From NCBI RefSeq assembly GCF_001649575.2, contig NC_051450.1, forward strand, positions 9,246,809-9,310,808: a stretch of DNA of 64,000 bases, read 5' to 3'. This stretch comes from Kryptolebias marmoratus (taxonomy: Eukaryota > Chordata > Actinopteri > Cyprinodontiformes > Rivulidae). The position numbers and the translations under genes are program-made. The notes under the pieces are model-generated. The model ran no database searches and had not been told where the DNA came from. It saw nothing but the letters and a program-made list of their open reading frames with translations. Positions 12,343 to 22,640 of the stretch are shown piece after piece (the first letter of the stretch is position 1; every line of letters begins with the position of its first letter).

Positions 12343-12918
12343 CTCCGCCAAGGAGGTTACGTTATTGGTAGCGTCTGTTTTTTTGTCCATCTGTCTGTCT
12401 GTGTACAAGATTACACAGAATTTTCTGGACAGATTTTCATGAAATTTTCAGAAAAAGTCAATCATGGCACAAGGTACAAGTGATTAAATGTTGGTGGTGA
12501 TCCGGTCAAAGGTCAAGCTCACAGATTAACCTGTGCTCTACTTCAGGAATGTTAAACTCCACAGCTGGACACCTCATGGGTCAAGGGTGATCAATGTTGA
12601 TTTCAAGGTGACGGGGTCAAAAGTCAACGTCTCAAGTGACCTTTTGCTCTAACTATGCAACCATGTAACGGAGGAAAAATAAAACTGCATAGTTGGACAC
12701 CTCTTAGGTCAAGGGTTATCCCAAATGATTTCAAGGTCACAAGGTCAAAGGCCAAGGTCACAGGTAAGGTCTCTGCTCCAGCATATGACCATTTTGTTAC
12801 CACCACCAAGGAAGTTCTGTTTTCAGTTGTTTGTCTGTCTGTTAGCAAAGATCAGGTAAAAACTATTGAACCGATTTGGATTTGGTGGAGGTTTGCGCTC
12901 TCTGAGTGCTTCCGGTTT
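12343..12918 (+). repeat. Dispersed repeat, copy B (AGGTCA-rich family)
   Basis: It starts CTCCGCCAAGGAGGTTACG and ends GCGCTCTCTGAGTGCTTCC, probably close to the natural ends of the family. Order inside: TGTCTGTCTGTGTACAAGAT, a TTTTCATGAAATTTTCAG segment, GTGATTAAATGTTGGTGGTG, GGTCAAAGGTCA, an ACTCCACAGCTGGACA segment and a second AAGGTCA cluster at 12728-12765. A short second module from about 12804 (CACCAAGGAAG, TTTGTCTGTCTGTTAGCAA) follows. It aligns by eye with copy A along its first 450 bases; copy A has a longer second module. Several short overlapping frames on both strands are chance. Confidence 0.7.
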
Positions 12919-13613
12919 GAAGCAGTTTGAAATCAACTTCAGTTCTGTTAGCATTAGACAGACGCAGGAATAGCGCAACTTGTATAAAGCCGTGTGTCAA
13001 AGTGTGGAATCGATTGGCACTTTTAGCCATGATGTGTTCACAGTCCAAACGACAGGGCTTACTGCTTGGCTGGCATTGTACCTATTAAAGGTGGTGCTTT
13101 AGAATAGGGGAAATGCTTACTTTGATTTCCCCTAGGCGTTTTGCTCTCCAAGCAAAATGAAAAAGCTCTTTCTCCGGCAGCATAAAAGCTACGAGCCACC
13201 ACGCAAAAACACATTTATTCACATGAGCACACACACACACACATTGTACGAGTGCTTTTTATAAGGCCGCACTCTGCAAATTTTTAGCAGTTAAAAGATT
13301 TCTTCATAACTGGATGACCTTGTGTGCATTATAAAATATGATGGATGGAGGGATGTGGCGCAGCACGACAAGAGGATTGATTGTGTATCACCGGCAAGCA
13401 ACTGTATGCTTGACATAGTGGGACTCATGTTTCAGGGCTGAGCTAAAAAAAAATTCAAGAGGGTGTTATCGTTGATCTATTTTTATTTGGAGGTGTATTT
13501 TCAGTAGGTACGGCTTACACCTTCCTCTGATTAAAAACATTTTAGTGCACCGAAAGACGAAAGACTAGTAATAATGTGTTTCCCAATGTTGCGGTGTTTG
13601 TTTGTGTGTCTGT
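12919..13613. other. Unannotated sequence with a small CA array
   Basis: A short (CA)n array lies at about 13228-13243. The remainder is complex and moderately GC-rich (for example 13330-13440) with no frame, inverted repeat or recognised transposon. Confidence 0.45.
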
Positions 13614-14170
13614 CTGTTAGCAAAATATCTCATAAACCACTGCACTGATCTTAATGAAACTTTTAAAAAATGATTCACGAGATGTAGCTCTAGAAATGAT
13701 TAACCTTTGGAGCCAACCTAATTCAAGATGGCTGCCACAGCCAACTGACCTTAGAAAATAGAAACAGATGTATTTCAGTCAGTTTTACAGATCTTGAGTT
13801 GAAATCTGTTATGCTTATAGCTGAGAGTTATTCCCAATGCATAGTCCAAGCGCTATTCAGTGCGTGAGGTCTTTGCTTAAAGCTTTAGCACTAACTGTTG
13901 GAGTCAAACCTGTTTTTTCTGTTAGCAAACTGCTTCATATACCGCTGGGCAAATTTTAATGAAGCTTTTAGAATGTAATCACTGAATATGCATCTATAAC
14001 TGATTAATGTTTGGAGTCAATCCAAATCAAGATGTATGCCACAGGTAATCGACATTAGCCCGTACAAAAATGGCTTTAACTCAGTCAGTTTTACAGATAT
14101 TGAGCTATTTTTTTTACTTGTAGTAGCTGAGAGTGATACACAACAAATTCCCTGAACTAGACATCTTGTG
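13614..14170 (+). repeat. Two tandem copies of a ~305-bp repeat unit
   Basis: Unit 1 begins CTGTTAGCAAAATATCTCAT at 13614 and unit 2 begins CTGTTAGCAAACTGCTTCAT at 13919, a period of 305 bases. Both then carry the same order of landmarks: TTAATGAA-[AG]-CTTTT, GATTAA followed by TTTGGAG, a CAAGATG core, CAGTCAGTTTTACAGAT and TGAG. Unit 1 ends with ACTGTTGGAGTCAAACC. Unit 2 fades out near 14170. The opening TGTCTGTTAGCAAAAT resembles the second module of the AGGTCA-rich repeat. No coding potential is seen. Confidence 0.7.
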
Positions 14171-14944
14171 ATGTTGCATGACATTGTTCATAAAGTTGTT
14201 TTCAAAGTTTGACGAAAAAGACTACAACTTAAGTCTGAAACGCTGGTATGGAAGGCACATGGAATGTCTTTATTCAGATTTGAGATCTCTGATAAATGTT
14301 TGCACATTAAAAGTGAATGAGTCTAAGGAGCAGGGCGAGTAGATGTGGTGTGTGGCCAGCTGCTGGTGACTAAAGTCCCTCACACACTGCAGGAGGTCAG
14401 AGTTGCTGGAGTCCAGAGCTTGTTGTGCGTGCGCGACAGAACGAGGTAAGAGACAGGATAGAAAATGCCAATAGCCATTTCTCTTTGTCTCATCACAGTT
14501 AAAATTTACACGCTGATCCGAATCATTTATCAGCTTTTATAGTTTGGTTCACTGCTCTTTCACAGCACCTGTCACGTCACGCCGCGTGAGGAAAGGGGTT
14601 CCATTTGATTAGTTCGCTTTAGCCTTCGGATCCTTCTATCAAAAGGTCACCGTGCATCCTCTGCTTCTCTAATACCTGCTTTTCATTTTCGTGTTTTATA
14701 CAGTCCTGAAGTGGAGCTGGTTTACAAAAACATCATCAGTTTCACTTTGGATTTGGTGTTCATTTAGGTTGATTTTGCATAATATGTGTAAAAGAATATC
14801 CACCAGGTATTCTTTCAGTGCCTATTTTGATGCAAAAAAGGCATCTTGGTAAAAAAAAAGTGGTTCAGTCGTTTTACTCTTTACTTTCCCCACATAAACT
14901 ACACCTTGCCCTGCACTTCATGTTTGTCTCTTTCTCTTTTCTGT
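14171..14944. other. Unannotated; GC-richer, CpG-containing patch at 14.32-14.65 kb
   Basis: The segment 14320-14650 is less AT-rich, with CpGs (GTGCGTGCGCGACAG, CACGTCACGCCGCGTG) and a GAG/GTAAGA word near 14445 that looks like a splice donor. I see no upstream coding frame or promoter motif to go with it, so I do not annotate an exon. Confidence 0.35.
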
Positions 14945-15117
14945 CCTCTCAGACCTCAAACGAGCAGATGGCTGCTCATCCTGGTTCTGGTTCTGTTGGA
15001 GGTTTCTTCCTGTGAAAAGGGAATCGTTTCTTTCCACTGTAGCCAATGTGCTGCTCAGGATGATCGGATGGAAGTGAAGATTCAACACAATCTGCTGCCT
15101 TCCTTAGATAGATAACT
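14945..15117 (+). repeat. 3' tail of a fish LINE (non-coding)
   Basis: The landmarks CTCAGACC, GGCTGCTCATCCTGG, GGAGGTTTCTTCCTGT, AAAAGGGAATCG, CCACTGTAGCCAATGTGCTG and TCTGCTGCCTTCCTTAGATA appear in the order found in a common teleost LINE-type 3' region. The element's reverse transcriptase is absent. Two open frames of 65 and 89 codons cross this segment but are by-products of the repeat. It sits between unit 2 and unit 3 of the 305-bp repeat. Confidence 0.6.
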
Positions 15118-15327
15118 TTCGTTTACTAATTGGCATTGGCTGCCACAGCTAATCAAACTTTAAAAACCATGAAAATGGCTGTAACTCAGTTAATTTTACA
15201 GATTTTGAACTATATGTCAGTGGGGTAGGAGCTGGAAGTCATCCCCTTCGCACAGATTGAGTGCTACTCGTTGCTGAAGATTGTTGCTTAAAACTTTGCC
15301 ATTGTGAGTGGGTGGAGTCAGAACGAG
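15118..15327 (+). repeat. Third partial copy of the ~305-bp repeat unit
   Basis: It contains GGCTGCCACAGCTAATCAAA, a GAAAATGGCTGTAACTCAGT segment and TTTTACAGATTTTGA, then TTGAGTGCTACTCG and GGTGGAGTCAGAAC. The order matches the second half of the units at 13614 and 13919. The front part of this unit is missing, perhaps replaced by the LINE tail just upstream. Confidence 0.6.
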
Positions 15328-15906
15328 CAGACTTATTTTTAAACACCAGACTAAACTGAACGCTAGTTCCGGGAGCGGCACTCATGGTCTGAAACGGGGC
15401 TTGGCCTGGACCAGATAAGACAGCTGGGGTCTGCGAGGTGGGAGCAGCAGCAGTCTTCAGAAAGGGGTTTAGGCGATAGGGAAAGTCCAGGGACAGGCAA
15501 GGGGTCAGAGCCAGTGAGTCAGAGAGCCAAATCCAAAAGGGAACAATCCAGTAGGCAATGTCCAGAGAGGGGAAGCGAGGTCGGTTACCAGAGATCCAAG
15601 TCCAAGGAAGTATCCGGCAAGGAGTAGGCACGAAGCGAGAGTCGAGAGTCAAGCGAGGGGTCGTGATCGAGGCAGGCATGGACTGTGAATAAGCGCTGGA
15701 CATTTACTGGGCGTGAACCGTTCAATAATCTGGCGAGGACTGTGAGTAGGTGGTGAGCATAAATAGTGACAGGAACAGGTGAAGATGATGAGGCTGATTA
15801 CTGAGGCATGGGATCAGAAGGCGTGGCATGGACAGAGAGGCTGTGGAAAGTTACTGAGGCTGTGAGCTGTGAGCAGGAGGCGCGGCAGGAACAGTGGACT
15901 GTGACA
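15328..15906 (-). mobile_element. LTR-like dispersed element, GC-rich
   Basis: This is a sharply GC-richer block inside AT-rich DNA, ending in GGACTGTGACAC. Its last 180 bases (15724-15906) are repeated at 61395-61580, and shared landmarks include AATCTGGC, GGCGTGGCAT, CTGTGGAAAGTTACT and CAGGAACAGTGGA or CAGGAGCAGTGGA. Read on the minus strand it begins TGTCACAGTCC and contains a TATTTATG word, as in the long terminal repeats of some fish retrotransposons. A minus-strand frame of 154 codons (15239-15703) crosses it into the neighbouring repeat and has no recognisable domain. The LTR class is inferred; no partner LTR or internal polyprotein is present. Confidence 0.5.
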
Positions 15907-15909
15907 CAT

Positions 15910-16060
15910 TGACTGTTGGAGTCAACGCAGTTTGTCTGTTAGCAAAATACGTCATGGACCAATGGATGGATTTTATTGAAACTTTCAGAGAGTAATTTTT
16001 GGAGTGTGATTTAATATAGCTGCCACAGCTAATCAAGTTTAGATATTAGTATTGGACTGA
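15910..16060 (+). repeat. Fourth partial copy of the ~305-bp repeat unit
   Basis: It begins GACTGTTGGAGTCAACGCAG, then CTGTTAGCAAAATACGTCAT and TTTTATTGAAACTTTCAGAG, then GCTGCCACAGCTAATCAAG. This is the front and middle of the unit seen at 13614 and 13919. Together with the third copy it brackets the LTR-like element, so that element probably landed inside or at the edge of an older tandem array. Confidence 0.65.
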
Positions 16061-17326
16061 ACTGACTGTTCGGAGATGAATTTGGATTTATGATCAGACT
16101 TTTTTTGTACAGTTCCCTTTTGACATAAATTGGCACAAAATAAAGAAAAAGAACAAAACTGAATGCTTGTAGATGTGTTTAATTGATAAGTTCTGTGAAA
16201 AGGTTATATAGTTTTTTGAATGACCACAATTGGGAAAAAAGTTAACCTGATTGATGAGCTAACAGCTAGTCTGAGCTGAACCATTTCCAAAGTGGACTTC
16301 CTAAAGCAAATCAGTTTCATTCTTTTGAAAGTAGTTATTTCCTTCAGTTTTGCAAGACACAAGCATGTAGTAGAGATTTCTATGGTTAGAATTAAACATG
16401 TAACTCTTGGCTTGTGAGAAGAAATGGCAGCAGCTAGCTGTAGCACTTCCAGTGCAACCTTGGGCGCTTCCAGCAGGAATATTATGATATTTCTCCTAAA
16501 ATAACAAAATAACTGCATCACACAAACTTGTCAGCATATACATATATAACACTCTGAGGTCATTCAAAGAGCTATCTAAAACAAGTAAGATATTTATTGT
16601 ACATAACTTTTCCACAGAAGCCCACCTTGTTATATCTGAACTTGTCCCTTTAAGGTTTGTTACGAATATAATTCATATTCTGACAATTGAGCCTCCTTAC
16701 AAAATTTTGTAAATATAAACGACTATAAGTCGGAGAAGAAGCAAGGACACATTATTTCTGATTAAGAAGCACAATCCTCCAACATCATAGCATCATAAAT
16801 AATATTTGCTTTTCATGCTGCTTTAAATCACTGAAATTGCAAGTATTAAAACTGTTCCTTAGAATTCAACGGATTTCTCGATCCAGCAGATTATCTCTAC
16901 AGATTATAAAGAATTTTCAAAACACCTGTATGACTAATGTACTTGTGTTTTTGCAGTGACTTCCATCCCTATTCACAAAAAGAAAAAGAAAAAAAGGACA
17001 AGGCCTTTGTATTCCCTCTGAAGTGGGATCAGAGAGGCTGCTACATAAATTAATGAATAAACACCACATGCAGTGAGATCAAGAGCGACCTCTTCATCAC
17101 TCTGATGCAACAACGGAGCAATCTCCAGACTTGTGTGGCTCCTAGTTTGTTGTGGTGCCTGAGAAATTTAATTCGCTAATTCGCTCATAGAGGAGTGATG
17201 ACGACGACTTTCTGATCCCCAAGTTTGGTCTTTTTTTTTTTCTTGTAGGAAGTTAGGGCTGCTCTCAGTCTTTATGCAATACAAGATAGATAGAAAGATA
17301 ATACATAGACACTTTGATACTTTAAC
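16061..17326. other. Unannotated AT-rich unique sequence
   Basis: No gene or recognised repeat. A 105-codon minus-strand frame at 16204-16521 has no recognisable motif, and the A-rich patch near 16977-17000 is simple sequence. Confidence 0.5.
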
Positions 17327-17334
17327 CATATATA

Positions 17335-17921
17335 CAGTGGCGGCTGGTGGAGTTTTCTCCGGGGGGCTATAAATCCAAAATAGACATATACCAAAGGTTT
17401 TGGTATGTCTATTATGTGATACCTTAGTATATTTTTTGCGCCAAAACATATACTAAAGGTATCACACCAGTGTATTTACGTAAATTAAATCAACAAAAGC
17501 AACATTATAATGTACATATAAATGCACAAGTGCTTCCTGAACACACCAATACTTACAAAGATGGAGATCTATAGGACACATTTAGCGTTTAAAAGACTTG
17601 TTTTCTCCCTTATTTTTCAAAACTTTACCAGAGAAAATACATCAAAGCTTGTTTTATGGTGAGAGCACTCACTACGTCATGTATTCTGAACTAATACTAA
17701 TATGGACAAAGATTTTTGCGACCCAAGGCAGAAATAAGTCACCAATCAGACAACGTCGAAACAACTTTACTTATCATTAACTATAAAATATTTATCTTAC
17801 ACAACAAAAAATATACATACATATATTTTGAAATATTTTTATTTTACTATTTAATTTCTTTTTTTTATTATTCAAGGTAATGCGAGTGGTGGGGCGGCGC
17901 CCTCTATTGGCCAGCCCCCAC

Positions 17922-17923
<2 letters not shown>
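17335..17923. mobile_element. Non-autonomous hAT-type DNA transposon, complete
   Basis: The ends are inverted repeats: CAGTGGCGGCTGG at the left, and CCAGCCCCCACTG at the right, 12 of 13 positions pairing. An exact 8-bp duplication, CATATATA, flanks it at 17327-17334 and 17924-17931. Eight-base target duplications and CAGTG-type ends are hallmarks of the hAT superfamily. No frame in its 589 bases encodes a transposase, so it depends on a related active element. The right side also matches a recurrent fish repeat end (GGCGGCGCCCTCTATTGGCC). One caution: the target lies in TATA-rich DNA, so a chance match of the duplicated octamer is easier than usual. Confidence 0.8.
17416..17465. repeat. Imperfect hairpin inside the hAT-type element
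   Basis: GTGATACCTTAGTATAT on the left pairs with ATATACTAAAGGTATCAC on the right, with one unpaired base, around a T-rich and GCGCC centre. A second small palindrome (ATACCAAA/TTTGGTAT) lies just upstream near 17390-17410. Internal palindromes are common in non-autonomous elements. Confidence 0.6.

Positions 17924-17924
<1 letters not shown>

Positions 17925-17953
<29 letters not shown>
17925..17953. repeat. (AT)n microsatellite
   Basis: Fourteen uninterrupted AT units directly abut the right end of the hAT-type element. The element's target duplication merges into this array. Confidence 0.95.
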
Positions 17954-18834
17954 CTGTATAAGTTACAAAAATAACTAAACTTGCTGGGGTTTTTTCAGTA
18001 CACTTGACATTTTAAGCACATTCAGTAAAATAAAATGATTCAAATCAGAGGTTTTTCATTTATCAACTGATCTTAACCCAAAAAGTTTTTTTTGTTTTTT
18101 TTTTTAGAAATAATTTATTAAATAATATATCAGAAGCTGCTTAACCTATGTAAAATTTACAGATTTATACGGGGAAAAAATGATGATCAGGCAGAAAAAA
18201 CAGTCAGAAGTAGCTTCTTTAAAGAAAGTGTCCTAAATATTCTAAACTACAACTACACTGTTACCAGTTGTAGAAAGTTACTCTAGTTAGGAGAAACATA
18301 GATGTTTATAAACCATTACAGTGATCATATGAGTATTCCAGATAAAATGTTATGATTGTTTCCTGCTGGAAGGACCCCAGGCTGCACTGGAAGTCCTACA
18401 GTAGCTGCTGACGCTGCTTGTGTCTGTAAACATCCATACATTTCGATATAAATGAGCAGGTAATGTGAAACCAACTGTGATGTGAAGGATTAAAGTCTGC
18501 ATTAGAAGCTATAAAATTTCTAGATTTTAGTTAATTCAGCTAATTTAGTCTGGGCCCTGCTTGGACTAGACGTTAGATTATCAATCTTGACAGAATTAAA
18601 CTATGTTTCCAAATTGAGCTCCTTCAAACTGGTTTTTACAAGAGGTAAAATAATTACTGTTAATAGATCTGAAATATTCTTTAAAGTCTTCATTGTGGAG
18701 AGAGCGCCAATCTAAATCTGAAAATCATACACTAAATATAGTGATGTGACATGACCTGCCAGGCATTTGACAGTTGTTAGGTAATTGCACAATTAATATT
18801 ATTTTAGATAGTTTCAATGATTTTGCAAAATTAC
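17954..18834. other. Unannotated AT-rich unique sequence
   Basis: No gene, RNA or recognised repeat. A short complex patch at 18360-18430 has no frame. Confidence 0.5.
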
Positions 18835-18847
18835 CATAACTGTCTTT

Positions 18848-19234
18848 GGTGGCATGGATGGAAGGCAGGCACAACAACTCAGTGGTTAGAGCTGTCGCCT
18901 CCCAGCAAGAAGGTTGCACGATAACTTTCCAACCTTGGGCCTTTCTGGGTCGAGTTTGCATGTCCTCCCTGTGTTTATATGGGTTTACTCCGGGTACTCC
19001 GGTTTCCTCCCACAGACCAAAAACAGGCATGTTAGGTTAATTTCTAACTCTAAATTGGTTAGCAATTCCTAGGTGTGATTGAGAGTGCGAATGATGGTTT
19101 GTCTCATTTCGTCTCTTATGTGTTTCTGTGATGGACTTGCGACCTGCCCAGGGTGTCCCTCGCCTCCTGCACAGTGACTACTGGAGATAGGTACCAGCTC
19201 TCCAGAAGCGGGTAAAAAAAATGGATGGATGGAT
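18848..19234 (+). mobile_element. tRNA-related fish SINE with 13-bp target duplication
   Basis: The body has the layout of a tRNA-derived SINE. An A-box-like CTCAGTGGTTAGAG comes first, followed by TCGCCTCCCAGCAAGAAGG, a degraded B-box region, GAGTTTGCATGTCCTCCC, CTCCGGTTTCCTCCCACAG and GACCTGCCCAGGGTGTCCC. The tail is an A run plus ATGGATGGATGG. The 13-mer CATAACTGTCTTT occurs at 18835-18847 and again at 19235-19247, exactly at the two boundaries, as expected for LINE-driven retroposition. Two more copies of the same family lie at 45993-46236 and about 58940-59241. Overlapping frames of 101 and 64 codons are chance. Confidence 0.85.
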
Positions 19235-19247
19235 CATAACTGTCTTT

Positions 19248-22189
19248 ATTTGCATCTAAAACATAAGAATGAATGACACTAATGGACATGTTACATTTGC
19301 ACATTTGCTCTTACCATTTGATTTCTTTTTCATATCTTTGTAGCAAGGCCTCTGAAATGAACACAAATAAAATGTTTGCCTAAAGTGTTTTTTTTTTTTT
19401 CTTTGAAAGCCTTAGTTGTTGTACACAGTCAGATAAATGTGTGTTATTACAGTTTTAGCCAGTTTAGAGTATTTCATGTTGGTGTCAGAATAAAAACAAA
19501 GGTTAAGAATTCTCAATACAAAGAAAATGGACTTCATATGACTCTAACCACGAGTGGGAGCAGAGTTTGGGTTTAATTTGATTTAAATTTGTCAGCGATA
19601 GTACAGGACTTCATGCGGGATATTAGACAGATTTGAAAAGTATTGAATTATGTCTATGTATGTACAAACAATTAAATCATTTTAAAATATATATTTTTAT
19701 CCACCTTTATTTACTGGTGTATATTTATATTTAACATATCTCTTACTTCATTATAAATTCCATTTACAGATTATTGAATTCACTTTTACTGCAATGTATT
19801 TTACTTTTTCACGGTCCATTAAAACTCTTTTAGGATTTTATGAATGCACATAGGTGTATAAAAGTTACCCATCACAATAGAAAACAGGCTGACTTTAGCC
19901 AGTTAGATAAGTACCCACTGAGCTTTTTGGGTGTAAAAAAAACTAAAATTGTGTTAAATTAGACAGCAAACATGTAAAAATTTAACTGAGATTGGTATGA
20001 AAACAAAACAAACAAACATAAAACAAACAAACATGGGAGATCAAACCCAAGCTGTCCGCTTACAGTATTTTATGTAAGCTGCCCAGCCACACAGTAATAG
20101 TGGTGCAACCATGATTCAAAAGTCTAAGACCAACTCCAATCCTCAAGTTTGCCAGATAGGAAATGACAAAATATTGTATTGTCACTTTAAAATGATTGTA
20201 CGTTGACCCAAATTTATGTATGTGCGCATGCGCAGGCTTCAGTATTTTCAGCACGAAAGCTGTTACAGTGTTGCGTCAAAGTCAACAGTCTTTGTTCACT
20301 CTACCACATCCAGACTCCTAACGAATCGTGGCAGTGGGATCTAAATGTAAAATTTTTATTCTAAACTAAATTGCTGCACTGAAATAAGTATAAGTGTCTC
20401 TTTTGGGTCACTTTTACATGCCCCAAGCCTAGATAAAGGAGGGACATTGGAATTGGGACACTAAATAAAACAAAAATTGACAGATGAAAGTTAATTTGTT
20501 GTTCTAAATATATTTAGGTTGTTTTTTATTCATGTTTTGTCTCTCCCACCAATATCCCTCTCTGAGGAATAATGTTAATTCTACAGTGATGTCTTTTAGG
20601 ACAGCCAATAGCTACTTTCAACACTGCAGTTACGTTCAAAATGATGAATACACTTATGTTTTTTTGGAGCAACAATGAGGTTGAATTGCTGCTGCACATT
20701 TAAAATGGTGAGTAGCACAAACAGCACTCTGTCCTTTTTGTTGTTGTTGATCTACTCTTGCAAGCACAGAAAAAATGATTGATTGCAGCCGTGCGATTTT
20801 ACACCTATGCCAGGCACATCCCAAAAATTTCTATTCTGAGACTTGGGTTCAAAAGGTGTTGGTGTCAGAGAATCTGCTCGCTGTTGCCGTGTACACGAAC
20901 AACTGAATCGCAACAAAATTGTTCCGGTTGAACTTAAAAGCAGCGTTGTGTGAACAAAGCCTTAGTAGGAGTGTTTCTGTTTCACACTTTAAAATTATAA
21001 GTCTCCAAACATAATCCTTTACCAATGCCATTCAAATACAAAACGGCGTATCAGATACTCTCGTTGTAATTTTACCGCTAATACACATTTATTTTTTTTT
21101 ATCCAGTCTGCATATTGTCACTTTTATTAACCTACAGTGTGGACCGAACAGCATGTTTGCCCATGTTTCTCACAGGATGTACTGTATATTCATGACTAAA
21201 ATCATCATAAATTTCAGCTTATTTTCAAGTGGTTTATTTTGGGAAATATGCAACATGCATATTTATATTAAATAGTAATTATTATTTTTTTTTATGTGTT
21301 CTTATGAGAATAAGCTTACATAAGGTTAATGACTAATGCCTCATCATTGCTGACATAAGCTCAGCCCATGAATAATATGATTTAGCATAGCTGCAGAGAG
21401 AAAAAAAGAAAGAAATATACATATATATATATCAATAATGCATGACTATATTTTCTCTCAAACAGTGCCATCAAGCAAGTTTAACCCAGATTGCATCAGG
21501 GTTTGATGAAAATAACAGTGGCTGTCATGTTACATAATCATTTTCTGAGATTCATATGTATCAAATTGCTTTAACAACATTCAGCCGAAATGTCTGTGAG
21601 TCATTAGGTTCATTTATTCATGTTCATGTTCATGTTTATTCATGTTATTATTTTTATTATTTTTTATTTTTAAAGCCGACGCCGTAGCTGAGCAAACAAT
21701 GTGTGGCAAAAGAAAAAAAAAAAAAAACAACAACACAAAAACACAAAGTGCAGCTTAATAGCAACTGGTTTGCCTCTCTATATGATGCAGACTAAATTAT
21801 ACCTTTGTTTCGGTGCATATTTGACATAGGTAATTTCGGCCTTTCACAGTCTGCTAAAAATGCAACAAAATATCGGCTATCTTCTCCTATTTTGCAACAG
21901 TTACACTGAGCAACAAAGCCATTGTTTTAGCTGCTTTCAGTCCCAGAAGAAATGTCACTCTTCAGAGCCTCAGATGCTGCAGATTTGTTCACATTTTATT
22001 TTCAAATAAATCAAAAAAAAAAAAAAAAAGAAAAGAAAAAAAAACAGCATTTTCACTCAGGGGAATAAGCCCCACAGCACGTTTTAAATGTAAAACCAAG
22101 AAATTCCTGACGCAGGTTTTAAGACTCGGATTTCAGAGAAAGTGTAGGATAAATCAGATGTGGAAATACCAGAGAGAAATGAATATTTC
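19248..22189. other. Unannotated AT-rich unique sequence
   Basis: No gene or recognised transposon. It contains a T run near 19388, an (AT)n stretch near 21418-21432, a threefold TTCATG tandem near 21618-21645 and A runs near 21712 and 22012. The 20.83-21.0 kb part (GTGTACACGAAC, GCAGCGTTGTGTGAACAAAG) is more complex and could be a DNA-transposon remnant, but I could not find its ends. Confidence 0.45.
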
Positions 22190-22640
22190 ATTGTCAGGCA
22201 CAGATCAAGCCACGTTTAGAGGAAGAGAGAAGCCTGAACACACAGACTGTGGCGGCAAAGCAAGTGTGTTCATATAAAAAGAACGCTAATGTTGTTAGGG
22301 TTTTTATTTATTTAATTAGCACAGCACTCAATGGGGATCCCTTTTTTTTTTCTACCTGGAGGGAATTCCGGGTTCAGGAATGAATTTTATCGGCTAGCTG
22401 TCAATATGAAACCTTTCCATAATACAGGAGTTTACCTCCAGTGATCTCTGAAGAATTCATCAACAGTCAATCAAAGGGAGTTTATGCACAGCCCTGATTT
22501 TGTTTCCTCTTCCCAGCAAACACAATTTGAATACCCAAGGCATCAACACAGTGAAACAGCATTATGCATTCATGTTGCCCTTTCTTTCACTAACATGAGC
22601 GAGTTGTGCTTCCTCTGTCAGTCAATCAGGAACGGTCGCA
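22190..22640. promoter_or_regulatory. Candidate conserved noncoding patch
   Basis: Complex, repeat-free sequence with moderate GC sits between A-rich simple sequences. It carries a TTTAATTAGC core and a CATAATACAGG region and is followed by an AG-rich simple run. An 87-codon plus-strand frame (22484-22747) has no recognisable domain and ends in that simple run. Regulatory function is a guess from composition. Confidence 0.18.

Noticed and set aside
14846..15115. A secreted-looking frame with a leucine-rich LLILVLVLLEV stretch
   Set aside because: The stretch is the translated LINE tail, a known non-coding repeat landmark, so the apparent signal peptide is an artefact.
15239..15703. A 154-codon minus-strand open frame
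   Set aside because: It runs across the join between the 305-bp repeat unit and the LTR-like element, shows no domain, and owes its length to the GC-rich repeat.
18848..18960. Possible tRNA gene at the SINE head
   Set aside because: The A-box-like part is present, but the B box is degenerate and no cloverleaf can be drawn; it is the tRNA-related head of a SINE.
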